DNA of 64,000 nucleotides from Bromus sterilis (taxonomy: Eukaryota > Streptophyta > Magnoliopsida > Poales > Poaceae): the NCBI GenBank assembly GCA_950022295.1, contig OX465597.1, positions 183,333,016 through 183,397,015 on the forward strand, given 5' to 3'. The notes under the pieces were generated by a model. The model was not told the DNA's origin. It saw only the letters and a program-made list of their open reading frames with translations, and searched no databases. Below, one piece after another: positions 45,408 to 57,259 of the stretch (position 1 is the first letter of the stretch; each line of letters opens with the position of its first letter). The translations under genes were made by a program, and so were the position numbers.

Positions 45408-47019
45408 ATGAATTATATTGGAGGCAAAGGTGTACTATCAGAGAAATTAAAGTAGGAGAGGAGAAATCAAAATTATTTCATGCTATGGCTTCTGAAAGAA
45501 TGAGGAAGAATTCCATTTCCTCTTTACATGCTCCTGATGGGGCTATTCTCTCTGATCATGAGCAGATGGCCAACTTGTTGTGGAGTTCTTACAGAGAGAG
45601 AATGGGGGTTTCCCAAGGTATCCAAATGGAGTTCAATCTCCCTGATTTAATCCACCCGGTCGAGGGTTTACAGGATTTGGCCTCTCCTTTCACTCAGTCT
45701 GAGATTAATGAGGTTCTTAAAGATCTCCCTGTAGATAGAGCTCCTGGGCCAGATGGCTTCAATGGTTTATTCCTTAAGAAATGTTGGCCCATCATTCAAT
45801 CTGATTTTATGAATCTGATTTCTCAGTTTGCTGATGGTTCTCTCAAGTTGGAATGTCTAAATGGTTCTTTAATCACCTTGATTCCAAAAATGCTGGCTCA
45901 TGTTTGCCCTAATGATTTTAGGCCTATATCTCTGACTAACACATGCCTGAAATTTCTCACAAAGTTGCTTGCTAATAGACTTCAGAAGGTTATTCTCCAG
46001 TGTATTCACTTGAATCAATATGGCTTTCTTCAGTCTAGATCTATTCAAGATTGCTTAGCATGGGATTTTGAGTACATCCACCAATGCAAACAGTCTAAAA
46101 AGCCACTCCTTATTCTGAAGTTAGACTTTGCAAAAGCTTTCGACACCATTGAGCATGAGGTTGTTCTTCAGGTTTTGGAACACAAGGGGTTTTGTTAGAA
46201 ATGGATCAGTTGGATTAGAGAGATTTTAGGCTCTGGATCTTCATCCATCCTGTTGAATGGAGTGCCTGGTAAACAGTTCTATTGCAAGAGAGGGGTTAGA
46301 CAAGGAGACCCTTTGTCTCCTTTGTTGTTTGTATTGGCTGCTGATCTTTTACAATCAATAGTTAATAAAATGCTCCATGATCAAATCCTGACACTGTCTA
46401 TTAGTTCTCAAGATCCTAATTACCCCATCATTCAGTATGTTGATGACACTATAATGGTAATTCATGCTGATGAATCTCAGCTTTTGGCTATCAAGGATAT
46501 GCTCATCAGGTTCCATGCTTCCACTAGTCTCAAAGTCAATTTCAATAAATCCTCTTTAATCCCCCTGAATGTGGATGAGGCTATGACTGCTCACCTTGCT
46601 GAAGTTTTTGAGTGCTCCATTGGACAAATGCCCTTCACTTACCTTGGTTTACCACTAGGTACTACTAGGCCTAAAATCCAGGATTTAATGCCTTTGGTAG
46701 ATAGGGTGGAAAGAAGACTCTCTGCTAGTTCTGCTATATTGAACCAAGGGGCCAGGCTACAGTTACTCAATTCAGTCCTTTCCTCCATGCCTATTTATCA
46801 CCTTTGCAGTCTTGCTATCCCTCAGGGCATCTTCAAACAACTAGAGAGAATTCAGAGACAATGCCTCTGGAGAGGAAACTCTGATACTCCAAGACAATCT
46901 CTTGCTGCATGGGAGCTTGTCTGCAGGCCTGAAAAGAAAGGTGGTCTGGGTATTACCAACTTGCAAATACAAAACAAAGCTCTACTCCTGAAGCATTTGC
47001 ATAAGTTTTATAATAAGGA
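45408..47019 (+). pseudogene. LINE ORF2: reverse transcriptase domain
   Basis: Plant L1-type RT: PFTQSEINEVLKDLPVDRAPGPDGFNG, NGSLITLIPK, FRPISLTNTCLKFLTKLLANRL, HLNQYGFLQSRSI, LKLDFAKAFDTIEH, GVRQGDPLSPLLFVLAADLL, YVDDTIMV (catalytic loop, with V where A is usual), and FTYLGLPLG. One in-frame TAG at 46196-46198 interrupts the domain, probably from CAG. Otherwise the frame is open up to the solo-LTR insertion, so the decay is modest. The usual upstream endonuclease is missing. Confidence 0.92.
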
Positions 47020-47024
47020 GAATG

Positions 47025-50000
47025 TGTAACAGCCCAGATTTCACAAAAAATAAAGAAATTGTTTTCGGTGTGAATTGTTTGGTTGTTTGATTTGTTTGCG
47101 GTGTTTGCATCCCCGATTTATCGATCGGCGATTATTTTTCCCCCTCTTATCTCGTATTGGACGGAGACCGACCCTTGCCACACTGACACTCGACCTTTGC
47201 GACACCGGGGTTCACCCGATCACCGTCGCAAAAACCGTATGAGACCAGCCGCAGCCAACGGAATGAAAACCCCGTTTAATAACTAAATGGGTTATTTTTA
47301 TAGCGCGTCGGAAAGTGTTCTCGGAATGGTTCCAACACGAGGTGAACGCCGCCGGCTCGACGCGTTGATCGCGCAGTTCGAAGTTTTACCCGAATCGGAG
47401 GTACTGCGGACCCCCGGTAGTCAGAAACGTGAGCACCGCGCGCGCGAGAGAAAAACCGGGGATGTTTTTGCAAACTCCCAGCCACCTCTGTTATATAAAG
47501 ACCACCACACTCCCACGCATTTCTAGGGTTTCCCTAGCCACAAAATTGCAGCCACCCCCCTGTTTTTGCCCCAAATCTGCCCAATAGACCCCCATTTTTC
47601 GCAACCCTATCCATCCTCTGATCTGGACCATCAGATCCGGAGATCCGACGGCCCAGATCGCACCCTGCCCCCACCAACCTCCTCTCTCCCCCAACCTCTC
47701 TCCACCGCGCCGTCCCCGTGGACATGCGCGCCCACCACTCCGGTGAGCAAGCCACGCCTTTCCTTCTCTCCTCCCTCGCCTCACTGCCCTCTGTCTCCTC
47801 CTCCTCACAGGCCACTGGAGGCCGCCGCCGTCCCTGCCATGGCCGGCGCGCCATGGGACCCCGCGACCCGAGCTGGAGCTCCTAGCTGTCACGGCGCCGC
47901 CCCCTGGACCCAGCTCGCCGTCGCCACCTATCGGAGCCGCGCCTCCCTACTGCCCCTCGCCTCCTGCAGCGTCGCGCCGCCTCGGCACCTCGCCGGAGGC
48001 CGGCTGCAGCACGCCGCCGCCGGTGCCCCGTGTCTCGAGCGGACGAGGACGAAGCTGCCCGGCTGGTCTCCTCCCGCCACATGTGCCGCCCCAGACCCGG
48101 CCGGCCCAGCCAGCCCCAGCAGCCCGAGGCCTGTCAGGCCAGATCCAGCGCCCAGCCGCCTCATGGGCCAGCCCAAGTGAGGCCCATGGTGAGAGCCAGC
48201 CCTTGCATGTTATTTTTTTCTCTCTGCCCTGTTATTTTTACCAAGTCTGAAGTTATATGCTGCTGATTCAATTTTGCGAGTAGTTTTGCGGTAAATCTGT
48301 AGCTCGGATCGCGATGCGCCCAAAATGAAAATTGCTTAGAATTGTGTGTAATTCAATCCATCTTTTGTGAAAAATTTTATTTGAGGTCATATTGATGGTG
48401 AAAATCTGTGGTGAAGTGGGCATCAGGCTGTTAACTGCTACTAATTTCTGTCACGTGCTGTTGCTGTTATTTTGTTCAAACTTTGGTTGATGATTGTGAC
48501 AAATCCATGAGGCCTATTGCATTGATTCTTTTTCCTATGTGTTAAGCATCATGTCTACTTCCATTATATGTATTGCATTGTCATGATATGCTTGCTGGTC
48601 GTATAGTTATTGAGCTCCAAAGTTGCTATGCCACTGTTTTTGACAGCCACCTCTGTTTTTCTCTAAGTCTGTAACGTTCTGATGCCATGTTGCATGCTTA
48701 ATATCTTTTGATCTATGATGCCTATTTGCATGATTCTTTTTGCCATGCCTTCCCTGTCATGTCTAATTCAATTTCATATCATTTGTGAGCATGTTTGCAT
48801 TGATTATCCTATTTATGCATTGCTCTAAAGTGTGCTTCGTGATGTTGGCAGATTGTGCCCGTAACTTGTTTTGCTTATATCTTTTTAACCGTAACTCCGT
48901 TTGGAGTGTGCCTTATATGTAACTTGACTAGAATTTCATATAGATTGTGTTTATGCTTCTCTTGCTTGCTAATAAAAATAATAAAATATTTTTTAGGGAA
49001 AAACAGTACCAAATTCCATTTTTATCGTGGGGTCCGCAATAGTTTGCCATGTCTAGGATTTCACCCCACTTAAATTGACTAGCTTAGGTATTTTATTTAT
49101 GCTTCACCTCTTGACATGTTTGTGTGCTATGCCATGCTTGCTTGAGTTTCCATGTTAATAACCGTTGGTTGATCACCTGTAGCTAAGGAACTTGAACCAC
49201 CGTAAACGTGCGGTATTCGTCGTGTGTGACCGATACCCCACTTAAACTGTTAGTAACCGTTCTCGACGATAGATCTGTATCGCGTTGCCGTGTCGTGTGA
49301 TGTATTCTTGATCTTGTGTTTCCCGTAGTAATATAGTGCTTGCTCTTTGATTGCTTTCCAGTGTTTATCGTCTTGTGTGCTTCCGCGAGTACCTTCGGAG
49401 ACGATGCGAGCTTGCGATCGACTACACCTTCGGAATCCGACTTATCAACAGGAAAGGACTATACATTACTTATGATCCATTCTATTTCAACCAGAGGTTT
49501 GCATGCTATTCTAGGTTAGGTTCGATGTTTGATCCTACCACATGTTTACAGCCTCTTTCAAACCGATACAGCCATGTCCCTTCCCAGAAAACCATGTACT
49601 GCTAACGTTACTATTGCTCGTTGCTCAGCCCCTGCTTAGGATGCATGCTTAGGATGCTACGATGTTACCCTGTTACTCCTTGGTTTGGGATATCACATTA
49701 TCATTATTATATTGTTGTTGATGATATTGATTATCATAATGTTGACTATATTCGACGAAGGATGGAAGGTCTAGGCTATCCCGCCTCGACGCTTTGTTCC
49801 ATTCGAGTCACCTAGGATCCGAGTTCCGAGTATTGGTTTTAAGACTGAGCGTGCCTAACCGCGTGTGGGATTTTATGGGGTCCCCTTTTCTTACCTACCT
49901 AGCTTCAAGCATTTCTAGTGGTGGCCCAAGCTGATTTACCATTTGAAACCGTGTGTGTGCTGATCAGCTGCCAGTAGTTTATAAACAACCCCGGACCCGC

Positions 50001-51106
50001 GGTGACATGGTTTCCTTGTTGGTCCACCTTTGAGCGGCGAGGGCCCGAGGCATCGCGTGAGGCGTCTCGGTAACTCAAACCATGTTGAGACGGAAGAGTA
50101 CGACCCGAGAGAGTGGCCAACTTTTGGATTGGGTGTCGACTCGCCGGGGGCCACCCGGATTTGTTCGTTGTTTGTTAGAGGGACCTGTCGTTTCGGATCT
50201 CTTGGAACTAAATCATAAAATGGTTTCCTGTGATGGGTAGCAACTGAGAGAGATGGGCGTGCGTGCGGAGCCTTGTAATGGGCAGTTGGTACACCCCTGC
50301 AGGGTTAAATCTTTTCGAGAAGCCGTGTCCACGGTTATGGACGACTTGAGACCTACTCCTTGTTCATAGACAACAACAGCTGAGATAATTTTAATATAAG
50401 TTGATCAACGTGTGTGTGCCTTGACTTCCTTTTCTTCGTCGGGATGCGAAGAGGAGGAAAAGGATAGGATAGGTGTTATGTTTGCGTAAGTACTTGATAG
50501 CAAGACTTGTTGGAGGAGATTCCTCATCGAATGCTTGGCTTCTTATCTTACTCTCTAGATCGTTAGCCACTTCATAAATGCTAGTGCGGCAGCAACCTCA
50601 CAACTTACCTCATCCTTACCGTAAACTACTAGTTGTCCTAGAATGACGAGTGATGAAGTCCTTGCTGGGTCAGTTGACCACTACAGTTGGATGCTGAGTA
50701 CTTCTGTACTCATGATACTACCCCCAAACTCTTTTAAGGGTTCTTGATCGACAACAGGTTTGGTGATCGACGTTTCACGTGGAGACTCGACGACGACTAG
50801 TTAGGAGGATCCCGGCGGAGGGCCTGGACCCGTGTGGTTATGGAATCGATGTTTTCTCTTTGCCAGTAGGCATTTGATTGTAGTCTATACCCAGACATGT
50901 ATCTACCGCTGTTGTATTGTATTAAGGCAGTTGTGTGCCGATTGTATGAGATGTTGTATCCTTGTATCTGTAATGTTGTGATATCATGTTGGAAATCCGG
51001 GGCATATGGCTTTGTCATATGTCGCGGTGGGACCGATATGTGCTTCGTCCCCGGATCTAGGTGGACACACCTAGATCTGGAACAGTACCGCATATCAGGC
51101 CTTACA
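47025..51106 (+). mobile_element. Solo LTR, 4082 bp, nested in the LINE
   Basis: The ends are TGTAACAGCCC (47025) and GGCCTTACA (51106), with TGTAA/TTACA inverted termini. They are flanked by the perfect 5-bp duplication GAATG (47020-47024 and 51107-51111). Removing the insert restores the LINE reading. There is no internal coding DNA, primer-binding site or second LTR, so it is the product of LTR-LTR recombination. A TATA box is at 47491-47500, followed by a GC-rich leader (47600-48180) and a long T-rich non-coding part. It is the same family as 1-3715. Because its own target duplication is intact, it is an independent insertion and not the partner LTR of the left-edge copy. Confidence 0.95.
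47491..47500 (+). promoter_or_regulatory. TATA box of the solo LTR
   Basis: TTATATAAAG, followed about 30 bp later by CACTCCCACGCATTTC, a plausible start of transcription. It is the probable LTR promoter and could drive read-through into the downstream LINE half. Confidence 0.55.
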
Positions 51107-51111
51107 GAATG

Positions 51112-52064
51112 TTCCTTGGGTTTCTCTTATTTGGAACACTTATTATAATGGAAATGTCCCCCACGCAACTATGCTTTGTGGATCCTTTTGGTGGAGGGAT
51201 ATCCTCAAACTAAGTGATCTATATAGACCAGTGGCCTCTGTCATGGTTAATGTTGGGGATTCTGTACTTTTTTGGTCAGATGGGTGGCGCATCAATGGCT
51301 CATGTAGACCACTGCGAGATAGGCTGTCTCATCTCTTCTCTTTTGTGAGAGATGACAAACTATCTGTTAATGACTTTTTGAGCTTGGAGGATGAAGATCT
51401 TTTGTTTTACTTGCCACTCACACAATAAGCTGCTGATGAGTACTTCTGTCTTAAGGACTGGCTTCTTGATCTCCAGAGAGATCCTCAAGCTGCTGATTCT
51501 TGGCACTGGCCTGGTAAGTATGGTTATACTGCCAAGGGAGTCTACAATCTTATGCATTCTCACATGCCATCTGATCAATCTTGTGCCTGGATATGGAGGA
51601 GTAAGTGTACCATGAAGATCAAAGTTTTTGGTTGGCTCCTGATGTTTGACAGACTAAATACTAAAGATATACTTGTTAGGAGACATTGGAGATCACCCAC
51701 CGAGGACAATTCCTGTGTGATGTGTCACTCACATGCTCTGGAAGACAGATTGCATCTGTTCTTCTCTTGCAACTTTAGTTGCAGAGTTTGGAACTATCTG
51801 CAAATTACATGGGGGGCCACTGGATCCTTGCATTCCTGTTTACAACAGGCCAAAGATTCATTTGGTGAGTCCTTCTTCATGGAGGTCATGCTTACTGCCT
51901 CTTGGTGTATCTGGATAGTCAGAAATGGGAAGTCCTTCAGGAATGAGAGACCTTCTTTTCATTCCTGGAGACGGCACTTTGTGCATGATATCACCTTTCT
52001 TTCACATAGATTGCAGGGAGATCCTAAAACTAGATTGATTTCTTGGATTAATTCCCTGCAATAG
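51112..52064 (+). pseudogene. LINE ORF2: C-terminal zf-RVT region
   Basis: The continuation of the RT frame after the solo LTR: WVSLIWNTYY, GSFWWRDILKL, VGDSVLFWSDGW, then after a TAA at 51426-51428 the zinc-binding RVT-associated domain W-x-KC-T-M-K-I-K-V-FGWLLMFDRLNTKD, CVMCHSHALEDRLHLFFSC (C-x2-C...H...C pattern), and an end at SWINSLQ. This domain normally follows RT in plant L1 elements. Aside from the single stop it is well preserved. Confidence 0.9.
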
Positions 52065-52205
52065 TATAGGTAGGATTATATTACTTCCTTTACTTTCCTG
52101 TTTTTCTTTATTCTATTCTTGTACTATTCTTTGAGAACCTTTGGTTCTCCCATGCAATAAAATACTGTGGAGCTCATGCTTCACAGTCTTAAAATTCAAA
52201 AAAAA

Positions 52206-53189
52206 CGAGGGATCTTTCCCACTTAATAGATTCATTCCTTCGTTACGGCGGTTGAGGGTACCTGCCGTTCAGAGATCCTATCAGAGTAGGAAAGTTAGCA
52301 AAGTTATTCTGCCTAGTTTAGATAAAGAACCCCGATCATACCAGACGCAACCCGATCATTGTATACATAACATAGGGGAATGATAGTCAATTCTCTCTGC
52401 CAAACATTTCCCATTTCCAATTCGAAAACCACTAGGCATAGAAGGAAATCTTTCCCGGTAGAAGGTTCTTAGTAATCAACAGTGGGAATATATATTCCAG
52501 TCTTTTTCGCCAAAGAAGGTTTTGGAGGAGGAACCTATGGGAACGGCAGTCCTGCATCGAGATTATTAGTTGCTTACCGCTGCACATTTTATCAAGATCA
52601 ACATGTGGGAATAGCCGTCCCTTCCTTACCAAAGAAAGAAAAAAGGAATGACGTGGTCTGGTTTACAAGTAAGAAAGAAATAGGATTAAGAAGGGTAAAG
52701 GTGACATTTTAGCTCTTCGTTCCGCTCTTTGTTTACAGGCTTTGTTAATCGGACCGGCTGGTGTATAAAAGGGGGAAGTTTCTGGGTGGGTTTCCCTATT
52801 AAGTCAGCACCGGATCAAGATTGGAGACCCACCACAAGGAGAAAACAAAAAGCCTAAGAGTGGAGACCAACCATCTGCAAAAGGAGTAACAGAGCAAAGC
52901 AGAGAAGAGATGGGGGAACAAAAAAGGTTCCTAACTCATTGGATAGCTTAATCTATTGGTCAGGGATCCCATCTTTACTTTATTTATGTGCCTAGACTTT
53001 TCGGGGCATAGGGTAGATTTCACAGTCCTTTAAGTGAATACGCCTTCTCTTTATGTATAGAGCTCTCAAAGAATGGATCAGATCCTACCGAAAAAGTCGA
53101 AGGTCTGAATACCAAGAGCGGTCAAACACAGTGGTGAACCACAAGAACTTAAAGCTAGAGCTATGGGTAGGAATCGTAGAAAACACCCA
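52206..53189. other. Mitochondrial-type intergenic DNA
   Basis: No recognised gene. The frames at 52141-52383 (+), 52432-52632 (-) and 52482-52712 (+) are short and unassigned. Confidence 0.4.
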
Positions 53190-54835
53190 GAGTGTATCAC
53201 AGCTTTGAAGCAGAATAGAGTGAAATGTCTTCCATTCATAGTAGCCGATATAGATTTTAGTAAATAATGTGCATGTACCTTATGCAGCTGGGTTCTTACT
53301 GGTTCTTCCGGGGGATGATGTGGCCACCATAGATGATCAAATAGACACATATTTTAGTGAGGAATACAATTTTATATTACCTTCCTTTGAAGAAAGGAGT
53401 ACAAAAATGTTGGTAGAATTTATAGAGCGTATAGCCCAGTATCTAAACACGATGACGTGAAAACCGTTTACTTTCACAATTCCTCACGATTCGATGGTAT
53501 TCTCTTAATGAAGTTTTTAGCAACTCATATGGTCGAGTACTCCATTAAACCTCTGATGAGGAACAATAAGCTTTACCAGTTATCTGTTTCTAGGATTACT
53601 CCATCTGGGCGGAATAAATTGTTGTTCAATCTACGAGATTCCTACACTCTACTCCCTAATAGTCTAGAAACATTGGCTAAGACTTTATGTCCGCAGTTAG
53701 GTTCAAAAGGGTCAATAGCACATGATGAGGTTCAAGTGTCTTCTCTGAAGGATAATAGGGCCCAATTGTTGGATTATATGGAACAAGATATCCGTCTTTT
53801 AGCTGGTGTGATGCTTCGGGCACAATAAATTTATTGTAAAAGGCTTATGTTGTCTGTCCTACTACTATTACTCGCCCATTCTTGCCATACAAACAGAAAA
53901 ATAATACACTACTTTTCCCAACGGGGAAATTTTGGGGTGTATATTACAGCAAAGAGCTGAAGTATGCCCGCGATTTGGGTTACCAGATTATACTACTCAG
54001 GGGCTACTTGTTTGAGGACATGATTAGTCCGTTCGAAAGCTTTGTGTCAGACCTCTTCGCCAGCAGACAAGAAGATAAGGAAAGTGGTGACGATGCTATG
54101 GCATATGTTTACAAGATTCTCATGAACTCGCTATACGGTAGATTTTTTATAAATCCGGAAAGTACTATAACGGAGGTATTCAAAAAGGAACGATATGAGT
54201 ATTTGATACAGAACTCCAATTTCATCTCAGGTGACATGCTAAGCGATCATTACTATATGGTCAGTTAGAATAGCAAAACTGGACATGTTGACAACTCATC
54301 TGACTGGAATCTTCCTACTAACACAGCTGTTCAAATCTCAGCGGCTATGACAGCATGTGCTCGTATTCATATGTACCAATACATTAGAAGACCTGACTGT
54401 TACTACACAGATACAGACTCCTCTATTCTAGGAAATCCTCTTCCTGAAGATGAAATCCCATCTATGGAATTGGGTAAGTTAAAACAGGAGCACATTGTAA
54501 AGAATGCATACTTCTTAGCACCAAAAAGTTATACGTTACTTACACCCACTGGTGATATAATTCTAAAGCACAAGGGTCTAGAAAGACTTGGTTGATTATG
54601 AATGGTTTGTCTCACAATACGCCGATCTGTCTCGGACTAAGCAGGGCATCGTGGAATCTTCATGAAGAATAGATTGGCACACACTGGAAATAGCTAAAAA
54701 ATGCTTACAAGTTAACATTGGAATCCAAGTAGATAACAAAAGGAACCGTGTGTTTGATAATAAAAAGAAATGGGTTGATACTGAACCTAAGTATATAATA
54801 GACTTTGGTGGAGAAGAAAGCACTATAATATGAAT
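53190..54835 (+). pseudogene. B-family DNA polymerase relic (mitochondrial linear plasmid type)
   Basis: Several frames together reconstruct the order of a protein-primed family B DNA polymerase as found on plant mitochondrial linear plasmids. Exo I remnant VADID is near 53240. HVPYAAGFLLVLPG follows. Exo II is NSSRFDGILLMKF. Then come RDSYTLLPNSLETLAKTLCP and Exo III YMEQDIRLLAGVML. NTLLFPTGKFWGVYYSKELK and YGYLFE-type residues follow, then motif B KILMNSLYGRF and motif C YYTDTDSSIL, ending IDFGGEESTII at about 54830. The polymerase motif A (D-x2-SLYP) is absent: a deletion joins the Exo III region directly to the post-motif-A segment near 53850. Frameshifts occur near 53457 and 53830, and stops near 54266 and 54593. 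Such plasmid genes integrate into plant mitochondrial genomes and decay. Confidence 0.88.
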
Positions 54836-54843
54836 TAAATAAT

Positions 54844-55332
54844 TTGCAGGAGATAAATGCTAGTATGCAGTCAGAAATAGCTATACTTCAGAATAATACA
54901 AAAGAAAGGGATCTGCATATATCACGTCTGGAGTCAGAAATGGCTATACTTCCTAATAAGGATCAAGAAAAAGATCAGCATATTGCGAGTCTGGAGTCAG
55001 CATTTTATAAACTGCGTGAAGAGATAATCTCGAAGTCAGCTGATGATAAGCATCCAGAGGAAGCTGTTATGCACCCAATTACACCACCCCCAACGGTCAA
55101 CAAAGAGGTGCCCCAACCTACCAACAAAAATCCCAAAGATTTTACCTCTATTATATCAATGACCCCTAAAGATAATATTACCTTTACATATAATCAAAAT
55201 AATGGTAAGAAGCCGAAGGATAAAAAAATAAATAAGGGGTCTAAGAAGCCGAAGGGGAAGAAAAAGAAAAAAAGAGAGTGTCGATTCCCTGTAGCAGGAT
55301 CAATTGAACTGATGCCTGTGGCAGCACTATGA
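54844..55332 (+). CDS. Lysine-rich coiled-coil ORF downstream of plasmid polymerase
   Basis: A 163-codon frame beginning MQEINASMQSEIAILQNN. It has a near-duplicated coiled-coil unit (about residues 9-28 and 29-50: SEIAILQNNTKERDLHISRL and SEMAILPNKDQEKDQHIASL), a proline-rich middle (PITPPPTVNKEVPQPTN) and a very basic tail (KKPKDKKINKGSKKPKGKKK). It starts a few bases after the polymerase stop. It may be a plasmid gene or the decayed C-terminal extension of the polymerase ORF. No homologue is recognised. The uninterrupted frame next to a heavily broken gene is unusual. Confidence 0.4.
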   Translation: MQEINASMQSEIAILQNNTKERDLHISRLESEMAILPNKDQEKDQHIASLESAFYKLREEIISKSADDKHPEEAVMHPITPPPTVNKEVPQPTNKNPKDFTSIISMTPKDNITFTYNQNNGKKPKDKKINKGSKKPKGKKKKKRECRFPVAGSIELMPVAAL

Positions 55333-55740
55333 GTTTGGTGTGAGAGAAGCTAGCATAGGAAACTCAACAAAAGTCAAGATGGATGATGGCATGATCTAGC
55401 AAAGCAGAAATTACTTAATCCCAATATGAAATTAGATACAACCCTGTTCTCTTTGTCTTCGTTCATTCTTCATTTTCATGCAATTATGAATCATGTTTCT
55501 ACTTATTCTCTTATGGGTAACATCTAGCAAAGCAGAAGTTAGTACTGTCTTCCCATATACAAGTGGCATAAACAATCCTTTGTCGAACATTCTGGTTAAC
55601 ATAGAATCTATGAGTTTTTTCTTCTAATTACTACTACTAACAACATTCAATCTGATATCCAAGAATTTATTAAGCTCATCCCGCAAGCACATGTACACAT
55701 CTTGGATTTTACCGTCTGAAGATGGAAGAAGATTCGTTCT
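55333..55740. other. Sequence between plasmid relic and second Copia
   Basis: AT-rich, no recognised gene. AGCAAAGCAGAAATTA near 55400 recurs as AGCAAAGCAGAAGTTA near 55529, a short imperfect direct repeat. The right border is the Copia LTR at 55741. Confidence 0.4.
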
Positions 55741-57193
55741 TGTAAGTGCATCTAGTGCCCCCTTTGAGGTTTTGGAGTATTTGATGACAAAATGGTTAAG
55801 TTGCTGATGTGTTTGTGAGTATACACAGGAAAACAGTCCCTTAGGATGAGGTTAACCACCGTTGTCGACCCTCCAAAATGTTCATGAACAAGGGAAAAAT
55901 CGGTGTGTTTCCTGAAGACTGAAGTTCTGCGAAATCCTGAGGAATCAGGATCCTGAAGCGTTCGGCTGAAGCTGAAGCAGTACCAGATCCTGAAGCGTTC
56001 GACTGAAGCTGAAGCTGTGCCAGATCCTGAGGACGTTCGCGCTGAAGACAAAGTCGAAGCGTACTCTTCGCTAAGACTTTTTATACTTCTTGAGTCATAG
56101 GACAACACCGCACTGTTGGAGGGGTTGAGGAAAATGAGTACTATATTTATGAGGAAGTGATCAATTAGAAATCCTTAAGAAAACCCTGAGGAAATCTCCT
56201 GTAGTAGAAGTTTAGTCCTCGGGTGTCTGAGACGTTTTTCTTCAGGACACTGAGGTAACTAACTTCGGTTGAGGAGTCTGGAGATCGACAGTGCGATTCT
56301 TCTGAAGATTGTGAGGAGTGAGAATAGTTTGACCGTGCCACATGTTGCGTGGTGAGAAGCTAGAACTTTTCTAGCAACATTCATATCCGAGGGCACGAAA
56401 GTAATTGCGTGCATGGGCATCTATGTCCTTTCACCTGGGGTTGCTCCGCGGCTATAAATAGCAACCCCCAGCCCCATTTGTAGGATGGCTGATCCGAGAG
56501 AAAAACTGACACTTGTCATTTGAGAGAAACCCACCTCTGAGGACACTGAAGAACCTAAGTGAGGAAAGCCACCAGCCTGAGTAGTTGAGCATTTCTGAGG
56601 AAGTCGGTTCGAGTGATCCGAAGCTTTTTACTCTTGAAGACTGTGATCTTCCAGCCGGTGTAGAAGTCTTCAGTCTGAGGAAGTCAAGATGCAATTGTGA
56701 CTTCCCGGAGTGACTGAGTCTGTGAAGGTTTCAGGAGTCTACCTTGAAGACTCACCTGAGTTATTGGACGGAGTCTGAGGACTTTAGTTCAAGGAGAATA
56801 AGATGAAGACTATGTCTTCTGAGTTCAATCTCAGTCTCTCCAACCAGACGTAGAGTTATCACAGCAACTCGAACTGGTTCATCAAGTCTTCGTCTTCAGT
56901 GCCCGGGTTCTATTTCTTCAACCTCAGTTATTATGTTTATGCACTGATGACTTATCCTGATGCCTTAATTTCTGAGTTCACTCTGTACTGCTTCCTCAGT
57001 ACGTGCTTCAATCTTACCGTAGCTATGCAATAGGTTGTTTTCAATTCACGCCAGTGCTTTTGTACTTCATTTGTTCCTCCTCGGGTTTCAATTGCCTCAA
57101 TTTCGCATTACCTCAGTCCTAGGGAAATAGAAATTCCTCGAGATATTTAAAAATCTCCCATTCACCCCCTCTGGTCAATATATTGCACTTTCA
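55741..57193 (+). repeat. 5' LTR of Copia 2
   Basis: 1453 bp, starting TGTAAGTGCATCTAGTGCCC and ending ACTTTCA, directly before ATTGGTATCAGAGC. A GAAGCTGAAGC/CTGAGGA-rich section (55920-56040) contains short imperfect internal repeats (CCTGAAGCGTTCG twice). TATAAATAGC at 56451-56460 is a likely TATA box. No partner LTR is in the window. Confidence 0.88.
56451..56460 (+). promoter_or_regulatory. TATA box of Copia 2 LTR
   Basis: CTATAAATAG in the 5' LTR, after a GC-rich stretch (GGGGTTGCTCCGCGG), a plausible U3/R promoter position. Confidence 0.55.
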
Positions 57194-57209
57194 ATTGGTA
57201 TCAGAGCAA
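57194..57209 (+). other. Primer-binding site of Copia 2
   Basis: ATTGGTATCAGAGCAA immediately after the LTR, complementary to initiator-Met tRNA. It fixes the LTR end and the plus-strand orientation. Confidence 0.9.
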
Positions 57210-57259
57210 GGTACTCCCTTGTTCTGTGTGATTCGGGTTAACCACTTGGAGTTTTAGTT

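Larger units (their letters stand above)
45408..52205 (+). mobile_element. 5'-truncated LINE (non-LTR retrotransposon), split by solo LTR
   Basis: The LINE is present as 45408-47024 and 51112-52205, rejoined in frame once the nested solo LTR and one GAATG copy are removed. It starts inside ORF2 just before RT (LYWRQRCTIREIKVGEEKSK), so endonuclease and ORF1 are absent. It ends with a short A tract (52198-52205) after a 3' untranslated region containing AATAAA (52157-52162). Possible short target duplication: AACGAG at 45402-45407 and 52204-52209. It is inserted in mitochondrial-type DNA. Confidence 0.88.

Noticed and set aside
47534..48266. Up to 204-codon frames in the solo LTR leader
   Set aside because: Same reason: GC-rich bias leaves both strands open, there is no domain, and the LTR has no known coding role.
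1..51106. The left-edge LTR and 47025-51106 as the two LTRs of one 50-kb element
   Set aside because: The second copy has its own perfect GAATG duplication and sits inside a LINE frame, so it is a separate insertion.
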